Notes: generated from the letters alone by a model not told the origin. DNA of 64,000 bases from Halocaridina rubra (GCA_037179515.1 JAXCGZ010004133.1:12501-76500); one strand, 5' to 3'; shown: positions 36,719 to 51,602, counted from the stretch's first letter. A program made the numbers and translations.

Positions 36719-37010
36719 CTAAGGAGAATTATTGGAACAGACATCATGAAAGTAATGCAGAGGTATATTAAAACCCAGCAGAGAGCTGGATATTCATTAC
36801 ACATCTTTTGTAATCCCTTCACATCTGACAGTTCATTACACTCTCCATCTCTGTTTCTCTTTACAGCCTGATAAAGGCTGTTTTATTTTATCATTTTTCG
36901 GCCCATCCTGGTGTCACAATAATAATAAATAAAAAAAATTTAAACCAAAAAAATCCGCGATGCACTGAATCCACAATAGGTGAACCGCGAAATAGCGAGG
37001 GATTACTGTA

Positions 37011-37041
37011 TATATATAAAATATATATATATATATATATA
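37011..37041. repeat. (TA)n microsatellite
   Basis: Short TA run abutting the right end of the foldback element and the start of the RTE LINE. Confidence 0.85.
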
Positions 37042-37209
37042 ATGTTGGGTCTCTGAACGTGCGTGGTTGTGGTGTAAATGGAAGTAAGAGGGAGGTAATA
37101 GGGAGTATGTTTGAGGAGAGAAAGAGAGATGTATTTGAATTGAGCGACACTAAGATAAAAGGGAATGGTGAGGTGACATTTGGGAGAGTGGTAGGTAGGG
37201 TGTCTGGAG

Positions 37210-37725
37210 TTGAGAGAGATGTTGATTTCTAGTATTGTATTTAAAAAGAAGGATGTGCACAAGTATACACGGGTCAGAGTGGATAATGTAAGAGTAGTTG
37301 ACAGAGCATTAATGGATTATGTGGTGCTGAACAGGAGGGTGATTGGAAGAGTCTTACATATGAATGTACTGAGAGAAGCTAGTGGTGGAATATCTGATCA
37401 TTATATTGGGGATAGTAGAGTGAGAGTGGGAGAAAAGTGGAGAAAGAGGCAATGCAAAAGAAGAATAGAGGTCCTAAAAGTGAATGCATTGTATAAGAAA
37501 AAGAAATACTGTGAGTTTAAGGCTTGTGTGAGAAATGTGTGGAATGTAGTGAAAGAGAAAGTGCAGGAGGGAGTGGAAGAAGAAAGGGGTTGTTTCAAGG
37601 AGGAAGTTATGAAGTGTGCCGAGGCAGTTTGCAGAAGGAGACTAACTGGTGGAAGTAAAAGGAGAGGTAGTGAATGGTGGAATGCGCAGGTGAGTGCAGT
37701 AGTGGTTGAAAAGAAGCAGGCTTAG
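37210..37725 (+). pseudogene. RTE LINE endonuclease-to-linker fragment
   Basis: The 171-codon open frame covers the end of the endonuclease domain (VDNVRVVDRALMDYVVLNRR, SGGISDHYIGDSRVRVGEKW; the SDHY histidine belongs to the EEP active site). It runs into the basic linker before RT and stops at 37723. Upstream and downstream parts are in other frames with stops. Function would be target nicking; it is inactive. Confidence 0.8.
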
Positions 37726-38805
37726 GAGGTATGGTTGCAGGTAGGTAATGTAGAGGCGTATGTGTGCAAAGAAGAGGTTAGCAAAGCAAGTGGTGAGGGA
37801 GGCAAAGAGAGAAGCGGATATAAGGTGGAGCATATGCTTGTCTGAATATTTTGAAAGGAATAAAAAGATGTTTTAGAAGGAAATGAAAAGAGTGAGGAAT
37901 GGTGAATGTGGTGGGGAGGAGAGGGTGAAAGGAGGAGATGGGCAATTGCTAGTGGAAGAAATATAGGTGAGAGGGAGATGGGCTGAATATTTCAAGAACC
38001 TCCTGAATGAGGAAGATGATAGAGAAGCAGAGATTGTGACTGTGGAAAACAAATGGAGAATGCCAATGTTAGGAGATGAAAATGACAGAGATATAACAAA
38101 AAAGGAGGAACGTTTGGCATTGAGAGCAACGAAAGCAGGTAAAGCACCAGGGATCATGCTGAATGCTTGTCAAAAGGTGGGGAGGCATTAGTAGAATGGA
38201 TGGTTAGGTTGTTGAATGTATGTTTCAGGAAAGGGAGGGTCCCAGTTGATTGGAAGAGGGCATGTATAGTTCCACTTTACAAAGGGAAGGGAGAGATAAG
38301 TATGAGTGTAATAGTTTTAGGTGAATTAGTTTTTTGAGTGCAGTTGGTAAGGCATATGGATGAGTGTTAATCGAGAGAATTAGGAAAGGTACTGAGAGAT
38401 TGATTAGGGAAGAACATTGTGGGTTCAGGAGATGAAAAGGATGTGTGGATCAGGTGTTTGCAGTAAGAGAGGTGTGTGAGACGTTCTTGGAGAAATGTAG
38501 GGACACTTTTTGAGCCTTTATGGATTTAGAGAAAGCATATGACAGGGTAAATAGAGAGAGGTTGTGGAGGGTGTTGCGACTGTATGGAGTTAGTGGAAGT
38601 TTGTTGAAAGCGATGAAGAGTTTTTACATGACTAGTAGAGCATGAGTGAGAGTTGGGAATGGTATGAATGATTGGCTTGAGGTGAATGTTGGGTTATGTC
38701 AAGGTTGCGTAATATTGCCATGGTTGCTTAATGTGTATATGGATAGAATGGTAAGGGAAGTAGATGAAAAAGTATTTGATAGAGGCTTGGAACTAGTGGG
38801 TGAGG

Positions 38806-38978
38806 ATGGATAGCGTCTGCGACTCTGAGGCGGCAGGTCGAGGGTTCGCGCCCCGTCACGGACTGAGGTTAGTAAGGGCATACACTCAGGGTAACGATTA
38901 CATCTGCCAAAACAAGTCCTTCGCAAGAAGGCAACCGTCCTAGCCCTTAATAGAAAAGGGAGTTCGTGACGTAAAACC
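38806..38978 (+). mobile_element. tRNA-derived SINE inserted in the RTE LINE
   Basis: The box B-like gagggttcgcgccccg and the body cacggactgaggttagtaag, caaaacaagtccttc and gggagttcgtgacgtaaa match the SINE at 12156. It interrupts the RTE reading between LVGEDG and HCTGG/VADTENE. Target duplications are not clear here. Confidence 0.82.
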
Positions 38979-39897
38979 GAATGCATCACTGTACTGGTGG
39001 CTGATACTGAAAATGAAGTGAATCATTTGGTGACTAAGTTTATTAGAGTGTGAGAGAAGGAAGTAGTGTGTGAATATTGGTAAAAGTAAAGACATGAGAT
39101 GTACAAGGAGCGTTAAAGTTGGCAGATTGAATGTAGGAGTGAATTGAGAGTTGCATGAAGAAGTTGAGAGTTTTACATATCTGAAGTCGCATGGATCAAG
39201 GAGTGGACGAGTGGATGTAATGGTAAATCACAAAGTGAAGGAAACTAGTAAATGTCTAGGTGGTTTGAAAAGTGTAATGAGAAATAGATATTTGGTAATG
39301 AATGCAATGAAAAGGATATATGAAGGTTTGATTGTGCTGACAGCATTGTACGGAGCAGAGACTTGAAATGCAAAAGAGGATGAAAGGAACAAGTTGAATG
39401 TAATGGAGATGTGTGATTGGTGTATCTAGAATAGATAGAGTAAGAAATGAAGATGTCAGGAAGAGAACGGGTGTTGGAATGAAGCTGCTGGATAGGTTAG
39501 ATCAGTGTGTGTTGATATGGTTTGGACATATGGAAAGAATGAGTGGTGAATGAATAATGAAGAGAGTGTGGAGCGCAGAAGTGATTGGAGTTAGGTCAAG
39601 AGGGAGACCTAGAATGAGTTGTACGTTAAATGTCAGTGGAACAGGGAAGAGTGCGTGCAAGAGATAGGAATGAGTGGAGGAAGATTGTGCATATATGATG
39701 CGGCTAAAAGGGATTTCTTGCACCTGCTAGCTCAGTGAACTGTGGTGGACAGGTGTGAGGGAAGTTGCCATGTGATGAAGCGGTGGGGGTAAACCAGCTG
39801 CCGCTGTTGGTCCTCATAGAGGAGTGGTTGAGGTGTGTGTGGATCGTGGTGAATGCACATTTCTTGGCTCGGCCACACTGATTACAAGAGGAAATGA

Positions 39898-39899
<2 letters not shown>

Positions 39900-39987
<88 letters not shown>
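39900..39987. repeat. (TA)n microsatellite
   Basis: TA run between the RTE 3' tail and a Tigger-like non-coding repeat. Confidence 0.95.
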
Positions 39988-42285
<2,298 letters not shown>

Positions 42286-42613
42286 TGTCGTATGGCATCT
42301 CATATAGACGCCAATAGCCGCTAGAAGGCAGAGTGCGCACTCAGAAACCCGACACCATAGGACAGCATACGGAGAGTGTGTCTGTTGGTCAGAAGTCAGA
42401 CCTTACCAGGGGCAGAACTTACGTCCATAGATAGAAGTCTCACCCTAAGGGGGCAGAAACTGTGAGGAGACAGGAACTATAGAAATGGGAGCTTTGAGGT
42501 TTAAAGGAATTATGTAGCTTCTGAATAAATTAAGTATAAAGAAGAGAGGCTTATCTATCACCGACCTCGCTACCTATAGAATAAGTACAGTCTTAGAATA
42601 ACACTATACGATA
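42286..42613 (+). repeat. left LTR of the second element
   Basis: Holds ggaactatagaaatgggagc and ataaagaagagaggcttatc, counterparts of blocks in the LTRs at 33467. The final base pair is mutated from CA to TA. Confidence 0.9.
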
Positions 42614-42680
42614 TCTGGTGGCAGCTCCAGGACACATCCACGCCGTTGCTAAAGCGAAGAGAAAAAAGAATTAAGAATAC

Positions 42681-43177
42681 ATGAGAAACAGATATAAAAA
42701 GCATCTCTGGAAGAAATGTTCGAGTGAGAAGAAACTTCTAGACGCTTACAAGCAGCGACATCGAGGGAGAAGCCTCAGCTCTGACCCCACTCACAGTATC
42801 AAGTTACAAGAGCCAGCCACCCCTCTCCCCCGTTCCTGTATTGGCAAGGTCCCATGCAGTAAGAATTGTCCCATGCATTTTGAAACTTCTTCGTTCACGA
42901 GGACTGGGACACATCAGCTGGGAGAAGGACCCAGCGCCCTCCAATGGATATCACCATGCGCCGCATTGTGACCGGGGCTTTGAGAGAGAACGCCCCTACC
43001 AGAAGTTATTTGTTGCCGGATCCAACTAAGAAGATGGAGAATCGTCAATTTTACGAGTCATATGGACGACATCGGCGGGAAAATCAACGAGTTAAGAAGA
43101 AAGAAAGACCCCTTCCTCTAGTGCCTGTGGCCGTGACGTCCTTCAAGCAGCATCCCAAAATAGCTAAGTACTTGTGA
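42681..43177 (+). pseudogene. unrecognised coding-like stretch in the LTR element leader
   Basis: Overlapping short open frames (42681-42971, 42841-43029, 42944-43177) follow the primer site where gag would begin. The first gives a very basic start (RNRYKKHLWKKCSSEKKLLD). The last ends in a Lys/Arg-rich tail (RRENQRVKKKERPLPLV). This may be one gag-like or captured frame broken by frameshifts. No zinc knuckle, protease or RT motif is seen, and I do not recognise the product. Confidence 0.3.
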
Positions 43178-43847
43178 TCTGTATCCAGTGAGTAATGGGA
43201 CAATTATTAAAAGATATTGAGGTCGGAGGTCTCCGCCATTTTATTTTGTAGCTATGCTTTGACTCAGCCACCCCACACCTAAAAGGGAGTATGGCATTAA
43301 TAAATTAATAAAAGTAGAATTTCTGTACCCATTACTAACATGGATATTTGTACTAATAGCTATAAGCAGTAATAAACTCCATTTTTGTTATAACTTGAAT
43401 AATATAACGAGTAATTGCGCTTGAAGGGTGTTCCATTTATCTTTATTACTGCCTAAGTTGATCATTAAACAGGCAAAGGTATTGATTTTAATTGAAAAAG
43501 ATTTAATGTACATGTAAAATCATTTTTATATTAATTTCTTAAATCAAAAAATTATAGTCTTTGGAATAGAATGTAAGTAGTAGAGTTTTCATATACTGTA
43601 CTCTAAAATGAGTAAATGAATTATAGTGAGAAATATGCTTGAATCTGCTTTTAAGGTTCTTTCTTTTTTCGTGTGAGATACTTTTAGCAAGAAAAAGGCG
43701 GGAATGACCGATCGATCTCCCAATGTCGTTATTATAAAGAAATGGTACTTGTATTGATCTTTGATATTAAATTACGTGTATGATGTACCCTTTTGAAGAA
43801 TAAGAAAATTTTATGATGTTATTTAGATTTTTATTGTTTGATACAAC
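43178..43847. other. non-coding interior of the second LTR element
   Basis: AT-rich, with no convincing frame or repeat. It ends at the insertion point of the LINE. Confidence 0.5.
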
Positions 43848-44780
43848 GTGAATATCCCAGAGTTTAAAATATTTCGCAATGACCATGGCCGAGGGGGTGG
43901 GGTTTTGTATTTATGTTAGAAATTATCTTAGTGCATCAGAAATAACCACAGGTTTAGAAAAAACTGAGGAGCTCGAAGATTTATGGATCACTGTGCAGTA
44001 TCAGAAACTTCCATCTTTCATTATAGGGTGTGTTTACCGTCACCCTAAAGCACCTACCAGTTCATTCAATCATCTGCTAGAAACATTCAGAAATATCTGT
44101 GCGCGTCATAAACCCATATACATACTTGGTGATTTTAATGATGACTTGCTCTCAGCAGATAACAAAATGAAAAGGGTGATCAACACTGTGAAGTTAACAC
44201 AAATAGTGACAAAACCGACCCGCATAACCCCTAATTCTAGGACTCTTATAGATCTGATAATAACAAATAAAGTGGAAAGTATACCCTATTGGGACGTAGT
44301 TCCCTGCCCAATTGCAGACCACGAGCTGAACATTGCTATGCTAAACATAAACAAGCCGAAAAGGAAGCCTCTCCTCAAGACATTCCGGTGTCTAAAAAAT
44401 TACTCCCCTGATATCTTTTGTGAAACATTAATCAACAACACAAATGCACTTAATAGAATTAAATACACAGATAACGTCGATTTGCAGGTTGAGATTTTAA
44501 CAAAAGTCTTCCTTGAATGCTTAGATAGTTGTGCACCATTGTAACAAGAAAAATAACCCGCCCCTCAGCCCCCTGGCTAACTAATGACATCAAAGAGGCA
44601 ATGCAAATCAGAAATCAAATACAAAAAGAGCTAAAAATGAATAGATATGATATGACTCTCCGAGAACATTATAAAACAGAAAAGAAACGTGTCAGATCTC
44701 TCATCAGTGTAAGTAAAAAAGACTTTTACAAAAACAATTTAATGACTCTAGACATGATACAGCAGCAACATGGAAAGTGA
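43848..44780 (+). pseudogene. LINE endonuclease domain and linker, frameshifted
   Basis: After a frameshift in the G run at about 43895 the frame 43879-44544 shows IIGCVYRHPKAPTSSFNHLL, PIYILGDFNDDLLSADNKMK, SRTLIDLIITNK and PIADHELNIAM. The last is the position usually held by SDH; here it is ADH. A further frameshift near 44530 leads to 44529-44780 (APWLTNDIKEAMQIRNQIQK), the usual linker to RT, and another near 44740 into the RT frame. EEP nicks genomic DNA for priming. Confidence 0.85.
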
Positions 44781-46543
44781 TAAGAAGCATGATACCAAAT
44801 GAAAAGAGTACCTCAGAAAGTTATGAAAATATTACGGAGTTGAAAGACAAAGCAGATAACTTTAATAACTATTTTGCTAACGTTGGCAAAAATACATATG
44901 AAAAAACTCAAGAAAACATCAACTCAGTGAATATGAGTAATTGCTTAAATGACAATTCTTCCAATGAAAACACAAGAGAGTACTTCAAGATAAATCCTAT
45001 CGATTGTGCTACCCTAATTCTTACCATAAAGAGCCTAAGAAACTCTGGCTCTTATGGTTCAGATGGTATACCATTTCAGTTCATCAAAGATGCTCTACCC
45101 ATGATTGCATCCTATATTCTAACTATTATGAACACTTCCATTGTTACTAAAAAGTTTCCTGACTCTTGGAAAATATCACATGTAATACCTCTGCATAAAA
45201 AGGGGGACAGAGAAGATGTGACAAACTATCGTCCCATTTCCCTGCTACCCATTTTCTCTAAAATATTAGAAAAAATTGTTGCATGCCAACTTATGTCATA
45301 TTTAGAATCAAATAGACTACTAACGATTAACCAACATGGTTTCAGACCAAAACTCTCGACGGAAACTGCACTGCTTAAAGTTACGAATAGTATATATAAT
45401 AATATAGATATGAAAAAAATATCTTTGCTTATATTACTAGACATATCAAAAGCCTTCGACAGTGTAAACCATGAAATTCTTTTAAGTAAATGTATTAACT
45501 TAAATATTGATCCAAGCTGGTTTAGCGAGTATCTATCTAATCGTAAGCAGTCCATACGTCTTAACAACATTATCTCAAAAAATGTATCATTTGGTGTTCC
45601 ACAGGGATCAGTACTTGGTACTATCCTCTTCTCCATTTACGTAAATGATCTATCTTCTTTCATTTCTGACTGTCTAGTCGTACAATATGCAGATGACACT
45701 CAAATACTCCTTAGTGGTGATATTAATAATCTCCCAGAGCTAACTTTAAGAGCAGAAAACACTCTGTCAAAAATTAAAACCTATTTCCAAGAAATTGGGC
45801 TGTTAATTAACGAAAGTAAAACACAGTGCATATTTATTGGTTCAAGGTTCCACATAGCACAAATTCCAGAAAACACAACAATTAATTTTTGCGACAATAT
45901 TATCACACCTAGCAAAACAGTCAAAAACCTAGGAATTCACTTTGATAACCACATGTTGTTTGATTCCCACATAGATAAAGTATGCAAAAAGGTTACAGGA
46001 ACATTAATGTACTTAACACGTATAAAAGACAATTTTGAGACTACCACTCGAATAACTGTTGTTGAATCTCTAGCCCTAAGTCACATTAATTACTGCACAA
46101 CTGTTTGGGGAGCTACCAGTAAGACTCAGATAAACAGAATACAGAAGCTTATTAATTTTGCAGCTCGAGTTGCCCTGGGAGGAATAAGAAAATATGACCA
46201 CATCACACCAGCTCTCAATAAACTTGGGTGGCTGCAGGCAGAAAATAAGGTCGCTTATGCTATTTATGTTTTTGTATTCAAAATTTTGGACCATCATTAT
46301 CTTAGCTGGCTATTTGATTTAAAAACACTCAGGGATATAAGGGGAACCAACACAAGACAGAGCAGTGAGCTCTTTATTCACAGAACAAACACAGAAGCAG
46401 GTTCAAAGATGATCACTATCAAAGGGCCAACACTCTGGAATAATATTCCAGAGCATCTTAAAAATGCATCCTCCTTCACAGCTTTCAAAGGCAAACTATA
46501 TAGTTTTCTTTTGGACAAAAAGTTGCTGCTCATTAAGAACTAA
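44777..46543 (+). CDS. LINE reverse transcriptase, long intact open frame
   Basis: 588 uninterrupted codons. The RT spans about residues 75-340: GSYGSDGIPFQFIKDAL, SHVIPLHKKGDREDVTNYRP, NQHGFRPKLSTETALLKV, ILLDISKAFDSVNHEILL (first catalytic Asp), VPQGSVLGTILFSIYVNDL and VQYADDTQILLSGD (YADD). The C-terminal part holds HINYCTTVWGATSKTQINRI and GPTLWNNIPEHLKNASSF, and ends KLLLIKN. The first ATG is not the true start: the element's ORF2 begins in the endonuclease in another frame. The enzyme copies LINE RNA at a nicked target. It is the best-preserved RT in the window, but without a joined endonuclease it is unlikely to mobilise the element. Confidence 0.9.
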   Translation: MIRSMIPNEKSTSESYENITELKDKADNFNNYFANVGKNTYEKTQENINSVNMSNCLNDNSSNENTREYFKINPIDCATLILTIKSLRNSGSYGSDGIPFQFIKDALPMIASYILTIMNTSIVTKKFPDSWKISHVIPLHKKGDREDVTNYRPISLLPIFSKILEKIVACQLMSYLESNRLLTINQHGFRPKLSTETALLKVTNSIYNNIDMKKISLLILLDISKAFDSVNHEILLSKCINLNIDPSWFSEYLSNRKQSIRLNNIISKNVSFGVPQGSVLGTILFSIYVNDLSSFISDCLVVQYADDTQILLSGDINNLPELTLRAENTLSKIKTYFQEIGLLINESKTQCIFIGSRFHIAQIPENTTINFCDNIITPSKTVKNLGIHFDNHMLFDSHIDKVCKKVTGTLMYLTRIKDNFETTTRITVVESLALSHINYCTTVWGATSKTQINRIQKLINFAARVALGGIRKYDHITPALNKLGWLQAENKVAYAIYVFVFKILDHHYLSWLFDLKTLRDIRGTNTRQSSELFIHRTNTEAGSKMITIKGPTLWNNIPEHLKNASSFTAFKGKLYSFLLDKKLLLIKN

Positions 46544-46795
46544 TTGTAAGGAAACAAATATGGAAATGATGCCGATAATAACGATCCTGTATCTAGTGGC
46601 ATACTTACTACTTTATTATTAACATTACTGTTAACATTTTTATTACAGCATTATTATTTTCTATGAAAGCTACATTTAATTTAACTATATGTCTAACCCT
46701 CATATTTATTAGTTTAATTACATGTCTACTTATAAGTTACTATTAATGTTGAATAACCATTGTACAAAATGGAAATAAATGTTTGTTTGTTTGTT

Positions 46796-47654
<859 letters not shown>

Positions 47655-50150
47655 CTAGTTTCTACTCGCGTTCCTGATCGTCACGAACATGCTGCAAACA
47701 CTCTTGACCTATTTTTCACTTCTAACCCTTCAAACTACTCTTATTCTGTGCTTTCCCCTCTTGGTAAATCTGACCACTCCATGATCTCTGTCTCTTCCAT
47801 TTACGCTCCCCCACCACCAATCCCTCCTACTCAATGCCGCCTTTGGCACTTCGAGCGAACCCAATATGAAAATTTGCGTAACCTTCTCTGACTTTCCATG
47901 GGATGACTACTGCTTTCGGTCCCGCAACCCTGATCGGGTAGCTGTAAAAGTTGCCAAGATCATGACCGTGGGAATGGAGGCGTACATCCCCTCTTCTACA
48001 AAAACTCTCTCCCCCTAAACCATGGTTTGACCGTGCCTGCTCCATGGCTATCCAGGCTAGGAATCAGGCTCACCGATCTTACCAAGCCTCTCCTTCCGAT
48101 TTAACTCGCTCTGCTTTTATTATAGCTAGGAATCGCTGTACAGCTCAGATTCGAAGGTCTAAGGCTTCCTTTATAAGATGGAAAGTTGATGACCTTAACT
48201 CCTCTCCCACTGACAAATGCTTCTGGTCCTTAGCCAAAAACCTCTCCAAAAACTTCTGTAACTCAAGCTTTCCCCCTCTCATTCGTTCTGATGGTTCTAT
48301 AGCTTGCTCTCCCACTGACAAAGCCACTTTCTTTGGCTCTCATTTTTCTGCCAACTCTTCTGTCAACGATTCCAGCGCACCTGTTCCTCAGTCTTTTCCC
48401 CTCTCTAACCCTATGCCCTCCCTTATCCTTTCTTCACGCAAAGTTCATAAGGTTCTTCGCTCACTAAAGACAAACAAGGCATCTGGTCCCGATGGTATCC
48501 CTGCAAGGTTCCTTAAGGAGTTTGCAGATGAACTGGCTCCCGTGCTTTGCCGTCTTTTTCGCCTCATTCTGTCAACCAGTATCTATCCTTCATCTTGGAA
48601 GCAGGCTCTAGTTCAACCTGTTCCTAAGAAGGGTGACCGCTCTATTCCTTCTAACTACCGACCTATTGCTCTAACCTCCTCTATTGCTAAAGTTTTTGAA
48701 ACTTTGCTCAATGCTCACTTCTTGAGACACCTTGAATCTAACTCACTTATCTCCGATCACCAGTACGGCTTAAGCAAGGCAAGATCCACTGGTGATCTCC
48801 TGTCATATCTTACTCATGTATGGTCATCTTCTCTGAGGAACTATGGGGAATCCTTTGTCGATGCCCTTGATATCTCTAAGGGTTTTGACAGAGTCTGGCA
48901 CAAGGCTCTCTTGGCCAAGCTCCCTGCCTATGGCTTTACCCCTTCTTTCTGTTCTCTGATTTCCAGTTTTCTTACTGACCGTTCTATATCTGTAATTGTT
49001 GATGGCGCGACATCTAGCCCTTTCTGTTTCCAGTGGTGTTCCACCGGGCTCTGTTCTTTCACCTACTCTCTTCCTTCTCTTCATCAATGATCTTCTACAA
49101 TCCCCATCTTCCTCTCTTCTTCATGCCTTTGCCGATGATTCTACCCTTCACTTTTCCTCTGCCTTTTCTTAACAACCTTCATCTGTGACTCGTAATCAAT
49201 CTCGTATCACTCTTTCTTCTACTCTTAACTCCGATTTGCAGAGAGTATCTGAATGGGGCAGTCAAAATTTAGTTAAATTCAATGCCTCCAAGACAGTTTC
49301 TGGCTATCTCTTTATCTTCTTCTCCTCCTGATAACCCTATTGTCTTTGAAACTAATGAAATTTACCGTCTTAACTCTATCAATATATTAGGAATCCATAC
49401 AGCCTCTAACTTGTCTTGGAGGAATCACATAATCCAAATTTCTAAATCTTCATCCAAAAAATTGGGGGTTCTGTTTCGTTTTCGTTATTACTTTTCCTCA
49501 TTGCAGTTACTTAAAATTTACAAAGGTCTTATCCGCCCCTGCTTAGAATACTGCTCACACATCTGGGGTGCTTCTTCCTTTATTTATCCTCTTGATAGGG
49601 TTGAATCTAAGGCAGTCAGACTCATTAATGATCCTTCTCTTACTTCTAACCTGGATTCTCTCTCTCTTCACCGTAAGGTATCTTCCCTTTCACTTTTCTA
49701 TCGCTACTACTTCCATCGCTGCTCTGATGAGTTGCCGAGTTGCATCCCTCCTCCACTGCCAAGGCCGCGTAACACTCGCCAAGCGGCCTCATCTCACAGG
49801 TACTGTGTGGAGATTTGTAGCCCGCGGATTGGTCGGTGCAGTGACTGCTTCTTCCCATCTACCTCCAGACTCAGGAACTCTCTTCCTCCTGCTGTCTTTC
49901 CTAATTCTTATGACCTTTCATCCTTCAAAAAGCAGATCTATCGTCATCTCAGAGCCTAGTCCTCCATATCTCTGGGTCCTCTTTACTTTGACTGTTTTTT
50001 TCTGTCTGTCGTTTTCCTTTGTGTGACATTACCTCATCTCTGCCTTGCCCTTAACCTTTTTCTTTTCCTTCGTCTTGGTATTTTCTCGTGCCCGGGCCTT
50101 TGTTGATGAGGGCAGTTTCTGCCTGTCCCGGTGTCACACTCAAAAAAAAA
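47655..50150 (+). mobile_element. jockey/I-like LINE, 5' truncated, best-preserved copy
   Basis: It starts in the endonuclease C-terminal end (counterpart of 27250 in the other plus-strand copy). It runs through a long RT frame and the C-terminal domain to ggtgtcacactcaaaaaaaa. Its poly(A) merges into (GAA)n. Confidence 0.9.
48044..49959 (+). pseudogene. jockey/I-like ORF2, RT and C-terminal domain, frameshifted
   Basis: The 348-codon open frame 48044-49090 holds the linker (RRSKASFIRWKVDDLNSSPT), RT fingers (TNKASGPDGIPARFLKEF, PVPKKGDRSIPSNYRPIAL) and ALDISKGFDRVWHKALL, where the usual Ala after Lys is Gly. A 1-2 base loss near 49020 shifts the frame before the GVPQGS-type block. FADDST then appears in another frame at about 49125. 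The C-terminal domain is open at 49282-49959 (PCLEYCSHIWGASSFIYPLD to the final RHLRA). A stop near 49170 lies between them. It is not functional as read. Confidence 0.87.
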
Positions 50151-50198
50151 ATGAAGAAGAAGAAGAAGAAGAAGAAGAAGAAGAAGAAGAAGAAGAAG

Positions 50199-50228
<30 letters not shown>
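50151..50228. repeat. (GAA)n microsatellite grown from a LINE poly(A) tail
   Basis: About 25 GAA units directly follow the A run of the LINE. Confidence 0.95.
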
Positions 50229-50229
<1 letters not shown>

Positions 50230-51602
50230 TCATATTTTTCAGCTGCAGGGAGATGCACCTCATTGGGGAGGCATGAGAGGTGGTCATAGAACTACCTCAA
50301 GAGTCGCAGAAATGCGGGCGGGGGGTTGGTTCCCAGCTGATGCATCGACGCCCTCCATTTGTCCAGCCCGTCTCAAGAAAAAAAGATTCACGGTATGCTG
50401 TTACAACCCGGACCTACCCCAAAGTGTAAGGTGAGGGTTGAACAGTGTTGGGAATCCCAAGACCTAGCAATAATGGGTGGGGAGAGGCTGGGGAAATGAA
50501 AATCCTCAAAATTTTAAAATGAAAAGGGGGAAAGAAAAAATCCCCATACATATTATAAATTCAGTGACAATGAAAAAAGGAAATTAAAAATCCCTATAAT
50601 AGAAAATTTTAAAATTGACAATGAGAAAAGGGTATTGAAAATCCTTGTAATTAAAAAAGCTAAATAATAAAAAAAAAGTTAGAAATTTCCCCACCGTCTT
50701 TGACAACGATTGGTGGAAGAACAAATGTTGTAATTTTTTTTTTATTTGAACCTTATTTGTAGATAACCTCAAAGACTCCCCTAATTTTTAAGTTTATTAG
50801 AATAAGTGTCATTTATCAATTGTGCATGATTGAATTCTACTTTTTTTTTTCTCACTATAATATGTGTTAAATGTTACAATTTGCAAAAATCATACTCAAC
50901 TATATTTTATATTATTTAAGTAATGTAATTATGTTCATTTAGTTCTCTCCTATAGCATTTTGTCCTTGAATAGTAGTTACAAATAGTAATTGTGATGTTA
51001 AGTTTTTCTGTTAAACTATCATCATTGTTTAAGTCATGATTGAATACTTAAAGAGATTATATCAAACTGTATTTTATATTATTTAAGCAACATAATTATG
51101 TTCATTTAGCTTCGCCTATATCATTTTGTCATTACATAGTAGTTACAAATTGTAATTGTGAATATTTTTAACTCTCTTTTCACACCATGACAAATGTTCT
51201 GGTTTAGTAAGTAATAGCATATACCATATCCAAATGTATTGCATATTATCTGAGTAATGTAATAGCTTAATTAGCTTTGTTCTTAAATAACTTTGTCAAT
51301 GCTTACTAGCTATATATTGCAAGTGAGAATACTTAATTCTGATTTTTCGCCTTTGATTAGAATGTTTATTGTAAGGAACATATTTTTCTTTTGTCAGTTT
51401 TTTTTGCAGAGTAATTTTTATATTCCTGTAACCTGTTTAGATACCTATATGAGATTGTAATAGCTTCATAAGGTAGTTCATTAAATAGTTCTTCCCCCTT
51501 TTTTTTGTAAAATAATGATAGTTAAAAAAATTATAAGGCTCTCATGAAAGAGGTAATGCTTAGTCCGAAATATGGGATATATTTCAGAGTAGTGGTGGGG
51601 AG
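50229..51602. other. 3' interior of the second LTR element, non-coding
   Basis: It starts with a GC-richer block (50235-50435) without a recognised frame. Then come AT-rich blocks related to 34590-35458 (ccccaccgtctttgac, tagaataagtg, tttgtccttgaa), confirming kinship of the two LTR elements. It ends in the purine tract. Confidence 0.65.

Larger units (their letters stand above)
33457..37010. mobile_element. foldback-like Tigger element with long inverted arms, split by an LTR retrotransposon
   Basis: The left end (agtaatccctc at 33457) continues after the LTR element at 35809 (cctcgcttatcgcggggg). The right end is tagcgagggattactg at 37010. Between 35895 and 36910 the arms are inverted copies: tgacaccaggac.../...atcctggtgtca, tatccagctctctgctgggt and its complement, cattactttcatgatgtc and its complement, then mirrored (ATT)n/(AAT)n blocks. 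The centre near 36270-36545 holds (TC)n. Each arm contains one copy of the short LINE-derived repeat. Confidence 0.8.
37042..39899 (+). mobile_element. RTE-type LINE, degenerate
   Basis: It begins in the endonuclease (LNVRGCGVNGSKREVIGS). It continues through the linker (RWAEYFKNLLNEEDDREAEI), RT remnants (VDWKRACIVPLYKGKGEI at about 38240) and the C-terminal region (NRYLVMNAMKRIYEGLIV, LTALYGAETW, IWFGHMERMSGE). The 3' tail is gtggttgaggtgtgtgtgga and ttcttggctcggcca. The GAETW and FGHMERM motifs are hallmarks of the arthropod RTE-like family. A SINE is inserted at about 38806-38978. A (TA)n tract follows the tail. Confidence 0.88.
43848..46795 (+). mobile_element. CR1/L2-group LINE, 5' truncated, relatively young
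   Basis: It starts inside the endonuclease (NIPEFKIFRNDHGRGGG), continues through RT and C-terminal domain, and ends with a trailer and (TGTT)n repeats (46778-46795). A short 3' microsatellite instead of poly(A), and the YADDTQ active site, fit the CR1/L2/Daphne group. Only a few frameshifts are present. A relic of the same family is at 29743-30171. Confidence 0.87.

Noticed and set aside
50045..50434. A poly-Glu protein encoded by (GAA)n
   Set aside because: The frame is a microsatellite extension of a LINE poly(A) tail, flanked by non-coding LINE trailer sequence.
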